Of a stretch of DNA of 64,000 nucleotides, positions 26,685-35,943 are shown piece by piece. The notes under the pieces are model-generated. The model was not told where the DNA came from, searched no databases, and saw nothing but the letters and a program-made list of their open reading frames with translations. The position numbers and the translations under genes were made by a program. The first letter of the stretch is position 1. Every line of letters begins with the position of its first letter. Origin of the DNA: Halopseudomonas oceani (lineage in GTDB: Bacteria; Pseudomonadota; Gammaproteobacteria; Pseudomonadales; Pseudomonadaceae); assembly GCF_002903165.1 (NCBI RefSeq), contig NZ_PPSK01000016.1, positions 27,641 through 91,640 on the forward strand. The letters are read 5' to 3'.

Positions 26685-29027
26685 CTAAATCAGAGGGGTG
26701 CTTTGGTTTTCCAGATTGAGTCTGGAATTGTTATGGGGTGGCGGAAGCACCTGACTACCAATTTCCCACCACCGTGGCAGCAGCTCGCGCACGGTGCGCT
26801 GGCCGAAGCGGTCGTCCAATAGATAGACCACGCCCTGATCCTCCGTTGTACGAATTACCCGTCCGGCTGCCTGCACTACCTTTTGCAACCCGGGGTACAG
26901 GTAGGCGTATTCGTAGCCGCTGCCAGCGCTGCCGTTGAACATGACTTCCAGCCGTTCGCGCATTTCTTCGTTGACCGGGTTGATCTGCGGTAGCCCGAGG
27001 GTCGCGATAAAGGCGCCGATCAGTCGACGCCCTGGCAGGTCGATGCCTTCGCCAAAAGCACCACCGAGCACAGCGAAACCGATGCCTTGCCCCTGTTCGT
27101 GAAAGCGGGCCAGAAAGGCGCTGCGTTCTCCTTCGTTCATGCTGCGGGACTGAGTCCAGACCGGGATATCCGGGTACAGGCGCTGGAACTTCTCCACGAC
27201 CTGTTCGAGGTAGGCGTAGCTGCTGAAGAAGGCCAGATAGTTGCCGGGCTGGCGGGCAAATTGTTGGGCCATCAGTTCGCTGATCGGCTGCAGGCTGGCA
27301 GTGCGGTGCTGGTAGCGGGTAGACAGGTTGCGGATGACCGAGACGCTGAGCTGACCTGCATGGAACGGCGACTCGACTTCCAGCCATTGGCTGTCCTCGG
27401 GTAGCCCGAGCAGGTCACGGTAGTAATGGGCGGGGCTCAGGGTCGCAGAAAACAGCGTGGTGCTATGGGCGGTGGTAAAGCGCTGCTGGAGAAACGGAGC
27501 TGGCACCATGTTGCGCAGGCACAGGGTCGACAGGGTGCGGCGGCCACTGGCACCAGCGTGGCGGGTAATGTCGAACAGCGAGTGCGGACCGTAGGCTTCG
27601 GCCAGACGACAGAACAGCATGGCGTCGAAGTAGAACAGGATCAGCGCGTTGGCGTTGCCATCGGGCTGGTCGGTCAGATGTTCGGTAATGGCGCTGACGG
27701 CTTTCTGCAGGCTGAGAATGAACAGGTCGGCAATCGCCGGGTAGATCTGATAGTCCTCGGTCTGGTCGCGGTGCAGTGCATTCCAGTGTCGGGCGACCCG
27801 GTCCAGCGGTGCTTTCAGGGCCACCGGGGCTTGTTTGCGCAGGGTATTGAATACGCCCTGGTCCAGCTCAGCGGTGTACATGCCGCGTGCCCGATCAATC
27901 AGGTTGTGGGCTTCGTCGACCAGTACGGTGACGCGCCAGTCATTGAGGACCGTCAGTCCGTAGAGCAGGGCGGTCATGTCGAAGTAGTAGTTGTAGTCGC
28001 CCACCACCAGATCGCTCCAGCGGCACAGCTCCTGACTGAGGTAGTAGGGGCAGATACTGTGTTTCAGGGCGATGCGGCGCACGGCAGCCTGATCGAGCCA
28101 GTGCTCGGCAACGGCCTCGGCACGGGCGGCCGGCAGACGGTCGTAGAAGCCTTCGGCGAGCGGGCAGGATTCGCCGTGGCAGGCCTTGTCCGGGTGTTCG
28201 CAGGCCTTGTCGCGGGCGATGTGCTCCAGAATGCGCAGGTTCAGTGGTGTCTCGCTGTGCGCACGCAGGCTTTGCAGAGCGTCCAGCGCGAGCTGACGAC
28301 CGGGTGTCTTGGCGGTGAGAAAGAAAAGCCGATCTACCTGCTGTTCCGGCATCGCCTTGAGCTGCGGGAACAGGGTGCCGAGCGTCTTGCCGATGCCGGT
28401 GGTGGCCTGGGTCATCAGCGTCTTGCCGTCACGCGCCGCGCGGTAAACCGCCTTGGCCAGTTGGCGCTGGCCGGCACGGAAACTGGGGTAGGGGAAGGTC
28501 AGTTGCTGCAGCTGCTGATCGCGGGCACCACGGTGGTGGGTTTCCTGCCGGGCCCAGGCGATAAAGCGGTCGCACTGCTGGGCGAAGAACTGGCGCAGCG
28601 CGTCGGCGGCAAACGTCTCACGAAAGACGGTTTCCTTTTGGGTGACGACATTGAAGTAAACCACCGCCAGGTCAATCTCTTCGAGTTGCAGCTCGGCACA
28701 CAGTAGCCAGCCGTAGACCTTGGCCTGCGCCCAGTGCAGCACCCGATGGTTGTCCGGGATGCGGCTGATGTCGCCGCGGTGAGTCTTGATCTCTTCCAGC
28801 AGGTTTTGCTCGGGGTCGTAGCCGTCGGCCCGTCCGACTACCAGCAAACCGGGATAACTGCCTGCCAGCGTCAGCTCGCTGAGGTAGCCCGCGCCGCGGC
28901 GTGAGACCACGGTCTGGTGCCCGGCGATACCTTCCTGCGCGGTGGGCGCCGGGGTAAAGCGCAGGTCCAGGTCGCCTTGTTTAGCGGTGAACTCGCACAG
29001 CGCGCGCACGGCAACTTGATAGCTCAT
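26685..29027 (-). CDS. XPD/Rad3-type helicase with Cas4-like nuclease domain
   Basis: A 780-residue helicase of the DinG/XPD class fused to an N-terminal PD-(D/E)XK nuclease-like domain. In the first 150 residues are VGRADGYD, EEIKTHRG (the E-x-K pair) and QAKVYGWLL (the QxxxY box). Then come motif I ATTGIGKT near 210, four Cys in CEHPDKACHGESC and SICPYYL for a 4Fe-4S cluster, the DEAH box VLVDEAHNL, and a C-terminal helicase domain ending in AAGRVIRTTEDQGVVYLLD. Its ATG overlaps the FAN1 stop as ATGA. The pair is likely a DNA-repair unit in which the helicase opens DNA for the structure-specific nuclease. Confidence 0.9.
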   Translation of the reverse strand: MSYQVAVRALCEFTAKQGDLDLRFTPAPTAQEGIAGHQTVVSRRGAGYLSELTLAGSYPGLLVVGRADGYDPEQNLLEEIKTHRGDISRIPDNHRVLHWAQAKVYGWLLCAELQLEEIDLAVVYFNVVTQKETVFRETFAADALRQFFAQQCDRFIAWARQETHHRGARDQQLQQLTFPYPSFRAGQRQLAKAVYRAARDGKTLMTQATTGIGKTLGTLFPQLKAMPEQQVDRLFFLTAKTPGRQLALDALQSLRAHSETPLNLRILEHIARDKACEHPDKACHGESCPLAEGFYDRLPAARAEAVAEHWLDQAAVRRIALKHSICPYYLSQELCRWSDLVVGDYNYYFDMTALLYGLTVLNDWRVTVLVDEAHNLIDRARGMYTAELDQGVFNTLRKQAPVALKAPLDRVARHWNALHRDQTEDYQIYPAIADLFILSLQKAVSAITEHLTDQPDGNANALILFYFDAMLFCRLAEAYGPHSLFDITRHAGASGRRTLSTLCLRNMVPAPFLQQRFTTAHSTTLFSATLSPAHYYRDLLGLPEDSQWLEVESPFHAGQLSVSVIRNLSTRYQHRTASLQPISELMAQQFARQPGNYLAFFSSYAYLEQVVEKFQRLYPDIPVWTQSRSMNEGERSAFLARFHEQGQGIGFAVLGGAFGEGIDLPGRRLIGAFIATLGLPQINPVNEEMRERLEVMFNGSAGSGYEYAYLYPGLQKVVQAAGRVIRTTEDQGVVYLLDDRFGQRTVRELLPRWWEIGSQVLPPPHNNSRLNLENQSTPLI

Positions 29028-30664
29028 GGCGCTTCCCACTGCACATGCACTACCTCAACCGGCATCGCGTGCTCGGCACAGAACGCCAGCCAGCGGCGCT
29101 GGTTGTCCTGCAGGCGATCGCCAGGCCCTTTGACCTCGACCATGCAATAGCGCTGCTCGGCGGGCCAGAACTGGATCAGGTCGGGCATGCCGGCGCGGTT
29201 GGCGCGGATGTCTTTGAGCATGCGTTCACACCAGAGCCGCAGGTGGCGGGCAGGGATGCAGTGCAAAGCCAGTTCCAGCAGTGGCTCATCTAGCAGCCCC
29301 CAGAACACAAAGGGTGACTGCAGCCCCTGCTTGCGCTGCCAGGTGCTGCGGATATGGTCGCGGTAACTGCCATCGTCGAGCCGGGCCAGCGCGGCATCGA
29401 ACAGCGCCGCGCGGCGGTCGGCAAAGTCGGCGTCGTACAGGTCGGCTGGCCCGCTCTGGAACGGGTGGAAGAAGGCGCCGGGCAGCGGTGCGAAGATGGC
29501 GTCCCAGCAGAGCAGGCCGAACAGGCTGCAGATCAGCGCATTCTCGACGTAGAACACCGGCGCCTCCGGGGTCGCCAGATGGGCAGCAACGGCCAGTTCG
29601 ACACCCTGCGGGTCCGGCCCCGGCAGTATCAGTTGCGTGGTTTTCGTTTCGGGTTTCGGCACGGGGCTGGGCACCGGCTGCTGGAGTTTGCGGCCAAGCC
29701 GCTTCAGTGCCCGCTCTACCAACTGCTGCTCGCTCGCAGTGTGAGGCGCCGCATGAGCCGTGGTTGCCAGCGTGTAGGCCTGTTCGTATTGCTCCAGCCG
29801 CTCATGCAGCCTGATTGCCCGCTGGCGTGCCTCGCTGTGGCTGCACTGCAGGTAGAGTGCCAGTGCCTGCTCCAGTTGCTGCTCGCGCTCCAACTGCTGG
29901 CCGAGCTGAAAGCGCAAACGCTGATGCCGACGTTCGATCCAGGGGTTGTCGGTAGCAAAAGGCGCAAGTTGAGCGACAATCGTCATGGCGTCGTCGCCGG
30001 CCTCAAGCTCGTCCCGACAACGCCTGAGAAAAATGTATTGGTCAACATCGCAGGGCTGATGAAAGCTGCGCGAATGGGCCGGAAACGGCACCGACTCGTA
30101 CTGCTGGACGTCGAGCTCGGTCAGCACGAACTCGCTCCAGTCCTGCGACAGATTGCCGAAAAACAGCAACCTGAAATGATCGCACAGATCACTGATCTGC
30201 AGACTCAAGACATTGTCTGTCGGGATGCCTGGCCAGGCGTGCCAGGGCCTTGGTGCGTGATTACCGGCCAACAATGTATCGATCAGCGCCTGCTTGCCCA
30301 GCTTGCCGGCCTGCTCAACGCCCAGATCCAGTGACGCCAATTCCGTCTTGAGCAGCAGCCTGGCGAGGCTGGATACATCGATGGGTTCTTCAACGGACAA
30401 CCAGTTCAGGTCCAGCAGAGGCTGCGCCGCGGACTCAATATCGCCGATCTCCTCATAGCGCAGCCGGCTGACCCGGAAATGATCGCCCTTTCGCATGATC
30501 AAGCGCACCAGCAGCGCCCGTGAGCGCTCGGGCAGGGTCGGAAAATGCTGAACAAACCGGCGTTCCTGCTCACCCAGCAGATCGTCATAGCGCGCACTAA
30601 CCCACTCCAGAACAAACTCGAAGTTGCGCAGGTAGTAGAAGTCGGTCGCGAGCAGAGCGGGCAT
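29024..30664 (-). CDS. FAN1-like VRR-NUC structure-specific nuclease
   Basis: A 546-residue bacterial FAN1 homologue. The N-terminal region begins YYLRNFEFVLEWVSARYDDL and contains the SAP-like and TPR-like helices; the C-terminal VRR-NUC domain carries GMPDLIQFWPAEQRYCMVEV followed by KGPGDRLQDNQRRWL, giving the Asp, Glu and Lys of the metal-binding site. FAN1 enzymes cut 5' flaps and help unhook interstrand DNA crosslinks; a Pseudomonas protein of this type has been characterised structurally. Coupled to the helicase gene through ATGA. The ribosome site is weak. Confidence 0.92.
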   Translation of the reverse strand: MPALLATDFYYLRNFEFVLEWVSARYDDLLGEQERRFVQHFPTLPERSRALLVRLIMRKGDHFRVSRLRYEEIGDIESAAQPLLDLNWLSVEEPIDVSSLARLLLKTELASLDLGVEQAGKLGKQALIDTLLAGNHAPRPWHAWPGIPTDNVLSLQISDLCDHFRLLFFGNLSQDWSEFVLTELDVQQYESVPFPAHSRSFHQPCDVDQYIFLRRCRDELEAGDDAMTIVAQLAPFATDNPWIERRHQRLRFQLGQQLEREQQLEQALALYLQCSHSEARQRAIRLHERLEQYEQAYTLATTAHAAPHTASEQQLVERALKRLGRKLQQPVPSPVPKPETKTTQLILPGPDPQGVELAVAAHLATPEAPVFYVENALICSLFGLLCWDAIFAPLPGAFFHPFQSGPADLYDADFADRRAALFDAALARLDDGSYRDHIRSTWQRKQGLQSPFVFWGLLDEPLLELALHCIPARHLRLWCERMLKDIRANRAGMPDLIQFWPAEQRYCMVEVKGPGDRLQDNQRRWLAFCAEHAMPVEVVHVQWEAP

Positions 30665-30912
30665 GGCTTGAATCGGATACTGGTTGAATGTCCAGCATTG
30701 TGCGCATCTGCTCGGGTGAATTCAAGCACTGGGGGTCTTTGGCCGAACGCAGCTAAGCACGCTCGCAGCTGGTGTTGCGGGGTGGGGCTTGCTATGACCT
30801 CAATCACTTAAGGCTTGCGTTCCGTTCATTCCCATAATCCCGCGTCGCTACAAATAAATGCGCTGTGTAGCTCGATTTAGAGCGGTCAGCCGTGGTGCGC
30901 TACGCGTATTCG

Positions 30913-30929
30913 CGCACCCTATAGGTGCG
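30913..30929 (+). promoter_or_regulatory. NtrC-type enhancer site
   Basis: CGCACCCTATAGGTGCG: an exact GCACC-N5-GGTGC dyad, the classical NtrC binding pattern, flanked by one more complementary base pair. Its centre is about 90 bp upstream of the start point predicted from the sigma-54 element, the usual enhancer distance. A loose GGTGC half-site lies at 30894-30898. Confidence 0.7.
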
Positions 30930-30983
30930 TCGATGGCGCGATTTTCAGACGTGACACCCCCATAACCTGCGGTTCCGACTATC

Positions 30984-30999
30984 TGGCATAAAGAATGCT
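30984..30999 (+). promoter_or_regulatory. Sigma-54 (RpoN) -24/-12 promoter
   Basis: TGGCATAAAGAATGCT fits the sigma-54 consensus (TGGCAYR-N4-YTGCW) at all positions but one, with the invariant GG and GC at the required ten-base spacing. It predicts a transcript start near 31010 and a leader of about 85 bases before the binding-protein gene. No good sigma-70 pair lies nearby. Confidence 0.7.
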
Positions 31000-31010
31000 T
31001 GCATGCTCGC

Positions 31011-31020
31011 TGGTATACAA
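31011..31020. promoter_or_regulatory. GntR-type operator at the start point
   Basis: TGGTATACAA is a near-palindrome of the TTGTATACAA type bound by FCD-class GntR proteins, followed by a second TGGTAT at 31023-31028. It falls on the predicted transcription start. The last gene of the operon encodes an FCD-class GntR regulator, the natural candidate to bind it. Confidence 0.5.
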
Positions 31021-31093
31021 GATGGTATTCAAAGTCATGCGCGCGTCCAGCGAGCTAAATCCCGCTAGCCGCACACGCAAAAAGGAGCTTTTC

Positions 31094-32203
31094 ATGTCGA
31101 ATATTGATCGTCGCACATTATTGAAACTGGCCGGACTAATTGGCGTGACTGCGGCGATGCCGTTCAGCTTTGCCCGCGCCTCTGACCAGCCGTTGGTGGT
31201 TGGTTTTATCTACGTTGGTGCGCGTGACGACTTTGGCTACAACCAGGCGCACGCCGAGGCGGCCGCCATCATCAAGACGCTGCCGAATGTGGTGGTGATT
31301 GAAGAAGAGAACGTGCCCGAGACGGTGGCGGTGCAAAAATCCATGGAAGCGATGATCCGTCAGGACGGCGCTACGCTGATCTTCCCGACATCTTTCGGGT
31401 ACTTCGACCCTCACGTTATCAAGATGGCAGAGCGTTTCCCCGATGTGCACTTCGCCCACTGCGGCGGCCTGTGGACCGAGGGCGTGCACCCGACCAATGC
31501 CGGCAGCTTCTTTGGTTACATCGACGAAGGCCAGTATCTGAACGGCGTGGTTGCCGGGTTTGCCAGCAAGACCAAAAAGCTCGGCTTTATCGCCGCCAAG
31601 CCGGTACCGCAGGTGCTGCGTAACATCAACGCCTTTACCTTGGGCGCGCGCTCGGTTGACCCGGAAATCACCACTACCGTGATCTTTACCGGTGACTGGT
31701 CCTTGCCGATCAAGGAAGCCGAAGCGGCCAACAGCCTGATCGACCAAAGCTGTGACGTGCTGACCTGCCACGTCGATGGCCCCAAGGTCATCGTGGAGAC
31801 TGCCGAGAAACGCGGCGCCATGACCTGTGGCTATCACGCCGATCAATCCGCGCTGGCGCCCAACGGCTACCTGACCGGTGCCGAGTGGAACTGGGAAACC
31901 CCGTACCGCGCCCACGTGGCGGCGTCGCAGGCAGGTCAGCCGATGATCAACTTCCTGCGGGGCGGCCTGAAGGAAGGCTTCGTCAAGACCTCGCCCTACG
32001 GGCCGCTGGTCAGCGATGAGGCCAAGGCACGCGCTGACGCTGTCAAGGCGGAGATGCTGGCCGGTGGGTACGCCATCTTCCGCGGCCCGCTGAAGGACAA
32101 TCAGGGCAACGAGGTGATCGCCGCCGGCACTGCGCTGGGTCAGACCGATGTCGTGCTGGAGAGCATGGACTATCTGGTCGAAGGCGTACGCGGCCAGATT
32201 TGA
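31094..32203 (+). CDS. BMP-family ABC transporter substrate-binding protein (Tat-exported)
   Basis: A 369-residue periplasmic binding protein of the basic membrane protein (BMP/PnrA) family. A twin-arginine signal (DRRTLLKLAGLIGVTAAMP) opens the protein; the body starts VVGFIYVGARDDFGYNQAHA, the family's ligand-binding N-lobe. The start at 31094 is set by AAAGGAGC. BMP proteins bind nucleosides, purines and related ring or ureide compounds. It is the first gene of an operon with two permeases, an ATPase and amidohydrolases, so its ligand is probably their substrate. The ATPase is encoded four genes later. Confidence 0.9.
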   Translation: MSNIDRRTLLKLAGLIGVTAAMPFSFARASDQPLVVGFIYVGARDDFGYNQAHAEAAAIIKTLPNVVVIEEENVPETVAVQKSMEAMIRQDGATLIFPTSFGYFDPHVIKMAERFPDVHFAHCGGLWTEGVHPTNAGSFFGYIDEGQYLNGVVAGFASKTKKLGFIAAKPVPQVLRNINAFTLGARSVDPEITTTVIFTGDWSLPIKEAEAANSLIDQSCDVLTCHVDGPKVIVETAEKRGAMTCGYHADQSALAPNGYLTGAEWNWETPYRAHVAASQAGQPMINFLRGGLKEGFVKTSPYGPLVSDEAKARADAVKAEMLAGGYAIFRGPLKDNQGNEVIAAGTALGQTDVVLESMDYLVEGVRGQI

Positions 32204-32211
32204 GGTAGCTG

Positions 32212-33318
32212 ATGAAACCTCGCAATGCGATCTATCGGGCCGGGGGGCTGTTGCTCCCCGGTCTGCCAACCCTGCTCGCTGCGCTGACGACCTTTGTGCT
32301 GTTCATGCTGTTTCTGGCAGTGCAGGGCAAGCCTGCCTGGCAGGCCTGTCAGCTGGTGGTACAAGGGGCATTCGGCTCGGCCTTCGCCTGGGAAAACACC
32401 CTGCAACGTGCCGCGCCGTTGATGCTGACTGCTCTCTGCGTCGCGCTGCCGGCGCGTGCAGGGTTGATCATTATCGGTGGGGAGGGCGCACTGGTGCTGG
32501 GTGGTCTCGCTGCGGCGGTTGCGCCGCTCTGGCTGCCTGACATGCCGGTCTTGCTCTTGCTGCTGTGCATGGCGTTGTCGGCAATGGTGGTCGGTGGGTT
32601 CTGGATTGGTCTGAACGGCTGGATGCGTCAGAAGCGTGGCCTGAACGAAACCATTGGCAGTCTGCTGCTTTCCTACGTTGCCATCGCGATCTTCAATCAG
32701 TTGGTTGAAGGCCCGCTGCGTGACCCGGCCAGCCTTAACAAACCTTCGACAATTCCGCTGAATGAGAACCTCATGATCGGCCCGATCAGTGACGCTTTTC
32801 AGGTGCATTGGGGGCTGGTGGTGGGGGTTATCGCCTGCTTACTTGCTCAGGTATTGGTGCGCAACAGCGTCACTGGTTTCTCGCTGCAGGTAGTCGGTGG
32901 CAACGTCCGCACCGCACGCATGATCGGTCTGCCGGTTGACCGGTTGGTGATTCTGACCTGTGTGCTGGGCGGCGCTTGCGCCGGCCTAGCCGGGATGTTT
33001 GAAGTGGCCGCAGTGCAGGGCAGTGCCAACGCAGCAATTATCGCCGGCTACGGTGCCAGCGGCATTCTGGTCGCCTTTGCGGCGCGGCAGAACCCGCTGG
33101 CGATCATTGTCTGCGCCATCCTCCTAGGCGGCATTGAGGCCAGTGGCAGTCTGCTGCAGCGCCGACTCGGCCTGCCGAACGCCACCACGCTGATCCTGGA
33201 GGGGATTCTGTTTACCAGCCTGCTGGCCTGGGAAGCCTTGACCCCGCGCATTGTCGCCTGGCGCTTGCGTCTGAATGAGCGTGCCGAACAGACGCAGGGG
33301 GCGTTGCAACATGGCTGA
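32212..33318 (+). CDS. ABC transporter permease (YufP/NupP-like)
   Basis: A 368-residue inner-membrane permease of the BPD_transp_2 type (RbsC/LivH superfamily) with about nine or ten helices. IIIGGEGALVLGGLAAAVAP near residue 84 and LNETIGSLLLSYVAIAIFN near 145 are family features. It starts 8 bp after the binding-protein gene and overlaps the next permease by eight bases. With its partner it forms the membrane channel of the BMP-type importer. Confidence 0.88.
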   Translation: MKPRNAIYRAGGLLLPGLPTLLAALTTFVLFMLFLAVQGKPAWQACQLVVQGAFGSAFAWENTLQRAAPLMLTALCVALPARAGLIIIGGEGALVLGGLAAAVAPLWLPDMPVLLLLLCMALSAMVVGGFWIGLNGWMRQKRGLNETIGSLLLSYVAIAIFNQLVEGPLRDPASLNKPSTIPLNENLMIGPISDAFQVHWGLVVGVIACLLAQVLVRNSVTGFSLQVVGGNVRTARMIGLPVDRLVILTCVLGGACAGLAGMFEVAAVQGSANAAIIAGYGASGILVAFAARQNPLAIIVCAILLGGIEASGSLLQRRLGLPNATTLILEGILFTSLLAWEALTPRIVAWRLRLNERAEQTQGALQHG

Positions 33319-34231
33319 TCTTGATCTGGCGACTTTCTTTCTGGCCCTGCTGGCGGGTGCAATCCGGGTCGGTACACCGTTCATTTTTGTCAGCCTCGGC
33401 GAGTGTCTGACGGAGAAGAGCGGGCGCATCAACCTGGGTCTGGAAGGCATTCTGGTCAGTGGCGCGATGGCGGGTTACGCCGTGGCCTATCTCAGCGGTT
33501 CTGCCTGGACGGGCGTGTTGGCGGCTGGCGGCACCGGTTTGCTGCTCGGGCTGTTGCATGGGGCGATCTGCTCGCTGCCGCGGGTCAACGACATTGCGGT
33601 CGGTATCGCGCTGATGGTGCTGGGCACTGGCCTGGCCTTCTTCCTCGGCAAAAACTTTATCCAGCCACAGGCCCCGTCTTTGGTGGCCATCGGGCTGGGT
33701 GACTGGAGCGATGACGAGCGGGTGCGCTCGGCGCTCAGTATCAACGTGTTGTTCTTTATCGGCGTGGCACTGGCCTTTGCGCTGCATTGGGGCCTGCGTA
33801 GTACGCGCTGGGGTCTGATGCTGCGGCTGGTGGGTGACCATGCCGAATCGGCCCGTGCGCTGGGCTATCGCCCGGTGCTGGTGCGCATCGCGGCAACCGC
33901 TGCCGGTGGCTTTTTGGCCGGTATCGGCGGCGCCTACCTGTCGCTGTATTACCCGGGCAGCTGGAACGAAGGGCTGTCGAGCGGGCAGGGGATCATGGCG
34001 GTTGCGCTGGTGATTTTTGCCCGCTGGCAACCCATGCGCTGCCTGTGGGCGGCGCTGCTGTTCGGCGCTGCCGGGGCCATCGGCCCGGCGTTGCAGTCGG
34101 TCGGCATCAGTACCGGCTACTACCTGTTTGCTGCTGCGCCCTACGCGCTCACGCTGGCAGTGATGTTCATCACCTGCCGGCCCAATCAAACCCTGAGCGG
34201 CGCCCCCGGCGAGCTCAGTCTGACTCGATAG
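33311..34231 (+). CDS. ABC transporter permease (YufQ/NupQ-like)
   Basis: A 306-residue second permease with about eight or nine helices, including GLEGILVSGAMAGYAVAYLS near residue 45 and LPRVNDIAVGIALMVLGTGL near 100. The start at 33311 lies inside the end of the first permease gene, indicating translational coupling. Partner of the preceding permease in the importer. Confidence 0.88.
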   Translation: MADLDLATFFLALLAGAIRVGTPFIFVSLGECLTEKSGRINLGLEGILVSGAMAGYAVAYLSGSAWTGVLAAGGTGLLLGLLHGAICSLPRVNDIAVGIALMVLGTGLAFFLGKNFIQPQAPSLVAIGLGDWSDDERVRSALSINVLFFIGVALAFALHWGLRSTRWGLMLRLVGDHAESARALGYRPVLVRIAATAAGGFLAGIGGAYLSLYYPGSWNEGLSSGQGIMAVALVIFARWQPMRCLWAALLFGAAGAIGPALQSVGISTGYYLFAAAPYALTLAVMFITCRPNQTLSGAPGELSLTR

Positions 34232-34240
34232 GAGATACCC

Positions 34241-35248
34241 ATGTCCAGTGGTCTTGGTGGTCTTAACAAGTCGCCGAACGGTGTTGTCATCGGTCTGGCG
34301 CAACTGGCATTGCCTGATCCGCATACCCGCGCCGAGCTGTGGGAACAGACCCAGAAGGTCGTTGCCATGGTTGGCAAGGCGCGGCGCAGTGTGGCCGGGA
34401 TGGATCTGATCGTGTTCCCGGAATACTCGCTGCACGGCCTGTCGATGGATACCTCCGACGACATCATGTGCACCCTCGATGGCCCGGAAGTCAGCGCCCT
34501 GCGTCAGGCCTGCGTCGACAACGCGATCTGGGGCTGCTTCTCGATCATGGAAGCCAACCCCAACGGTAACCCCTACAACAGCGGCATTATCGTCAACGAT
34601 CAGGGCGAGATTCAGTTGTATTACCGCAAGTTGCATCCTTGGGTCCCGGTCGAGCCGTGGGAACCAGGTAATCTTGGGATTCCGGTCTGCGACGGGCCAA
34701 AGGGCAGCAAGCTGGCGTTGATCATCTGCCATGACGGCATGTTCCCCGAGATGGCCCGAGAATGTGCTTACAAGGGCGCGGAAATCATGATCCGCACCGC
34801 CGGCTACACCGCGCCGATCCGTCATTCCTGGCAGATCACCAACCAGGCCAACAGCTTCTGCAACCTGATGCAGACTGCCAGCGTGTGCATGTGCGGCTCA
34901 GACGGCACCTTCGACTCCATGGGCGAGGCGATGTTTGTCGACTTTGACGGCACGCCGATGGCGGTAGGGGGCGGCCGCGCCGACGAAATTGTCAGCTGCG
35001 AAATGCGCCCGGACCTGGTACGCGAAGCGCGCATTCACTGGGGCGTGGAAAACAACATCTATCAGTTCGGCCACCGCGGCTACACGGCCGTCAAGGGCGG
35101 CGCGCAGGACGCACCCTACAGCTACATGCATGACCTGGTCGCCGGCCAATACCGGCTGCCCTGGGAAGACGAGGTGGTCCACACCGACGGCACTTCCTGT
35201 GGCTTCGACACGCCCGAACGGGCCTATCAGCCGGCTGAGGAGCACTGA
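34241..35248 (+). CDS. Formamidase/aliphatic amidase of the nitrilase superfamily
   Basis: A 335-residue nitrilase-superfamily amidase closest in layout to AmiF formamidase and AmiE. The catalytic triad is visible: Glu61 in VFPEYSLHG, Lys130 in YYRKLHPW and Cys163 in ALIICHDGMFPE. The overall length and the SVCMCGSDGTFDSMGEAM segment fit AmiF. It would hydrolyse a small amide (formamide or a related product) to ammonia and an acid in the cytoplasm. An AGGAGA site precedes the ATG. It sits between the permeases and the first isochorismatase-like gene, so it likely handles an intermediate of the same pathway. Confidence 0.85.
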   Translation: MSSGLGGLNKSPNGVVIGLAQLALPDPHTRAELWEQTQKVVAMVGKARRSVAGMDLIVFPEYSLHGLSMDTSDDIMCTLDGPEVSALRQACVDNAIWGCFSIMEANPNGNPYNSGIIVNDQGEIQLYYRKLHPWVPVEPWEPGNLGIPVCDGPKGSKLALIICHDGMFPEMARECAYKGAEIMIRTAGYTAPIRHSWQITNQANSFCNLMQTASVCMCGSDGTFDSMGEAMFVDFDGTPMAVGGGRADEIVSCEMRPDLVREARIHWGVENNIYQFGHRGYTAVKGGAQDAPYSYMHDLVAGQYRLPWEDEVVHTDGTSCGFDTPERAYQPAEEH

Positions 35249-35251
35249 ACC

Positions 35252-35941
35252 ATGACCGAACGCTATCTGGACTCTGCTCCCTATCCCTGGCCCTACAACG
35301 GCAACCTGACGCCGGAGAACACCGCGCTGATCGTGATCGACATGCAGACCGATTTCTGCGGTGAAGGCGGCTACGTCGACTCGATGGGCTACGACCTGTC
35401 GCTGACCCGCGCCCCGATCGAGCCGATCAGCCGGGTACTGGAAGTGCTGCGTGAGCAGGGCTTCTGGATCATCCATACCCGTGAAGGGCATCGCCCGGAC
35501 CTGTCGGACCTGCCGGCCAACAAGCGCTGGCGCTCTCAGCGTATTGGCGCGGGTATCGGTGACACCGGCCCCTGCGGGCGCATCCTGGTGCGCGGCGAGC
35601 CCGGCTGGGAAATCATCCCCGAGCTGGCGCCCCTGGACGGCGAGATCATCATCGATAAGCCCGGCAAGGGCTCGTTCTGCGCCACGGATCTGGAGCTGAT
35701 CTTGCGTACCCGTGGTATCGAAAACATCATTCTGGCCGGCATCACCACGGACGTATGCGTGCATACCACCATGCGCGAGGCGAACGACCGCGGCTTCGAG
35801 TGCATTTTGCTGGAAGATTGCTGCGGCGCGACCGACCACACCAACCACCTGGCGGCCTTGAGCATGGTTAAGATGCAGGGCGGCGTGTTCGGCGCGATTG
35901 GCGACTCGACCATGCTGATCGACTGCCTCAAGCGGAGCTGA
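35252..35941 (+). CDS. Isochorismatase-fold amidohydrolase, biuret-hydrolase-like
   Basis: A 229-residue cysteine hydrolase. The triad of the family is present: Asp34 in VIDMQTDFC, Lys139 in IDKPGKGSF and Cys169 in [10 protein letters not shown]. The [19 protein letters not shown] segment and the spacing of the triad match the biuret/triuret/ureidoacrylate amidohydrolase group better than nicotinamidases or true isochorismatases. The most likely reaction is hydrolysis of biuret or a similar ureide, releasing ammonia. It follows the amidase by 3 bp and precedes the ATPase by 2 bp. A paralogue lies at 37482. Confidence 0.75.
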   Translation: MTERYLDSAPYPWPYNGNLTPENTALIVIDMQTDFCGEGGYVDSMGYDLSLTRAPIEPISRVLEVLREQGFWIIHTREGHRPDLSDLPANKRWRSQRIGAGIGDTGPCGRILVRGEPGWEIIPELAPLDGEIIIDKPGKGSFCATDLELILRTRGIENIILAGITTDVCVHTTMREANDRGFECILLEDCCGATDHTNHLAALSMVKMQGGVFGAIGDSTMLIDCLKRS

Positions 35942-35943
35942 AC

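Larger units (their letters stand above)
30665..31093 (+). other. Leader region of the nitrogen-scavenging operon
   Basis: A 429-bp gap without genes. Its right half holds three regulatory elements, listed separately: an NtrC-type palindrome, a sigma-54 element and a GntR-type palindrome. A ribosome site AAAGGAGC precedes the binding-protein start. The left 200 bp show nothing I can name. Confidence 0.6.

Noticed and set aside
33212..34825. A 537-codon minus-strand open frame across the permease and amidase genes.
   Set aside because: Shadow of the two plus-strand genes with strong family matches and tight operon spacing.
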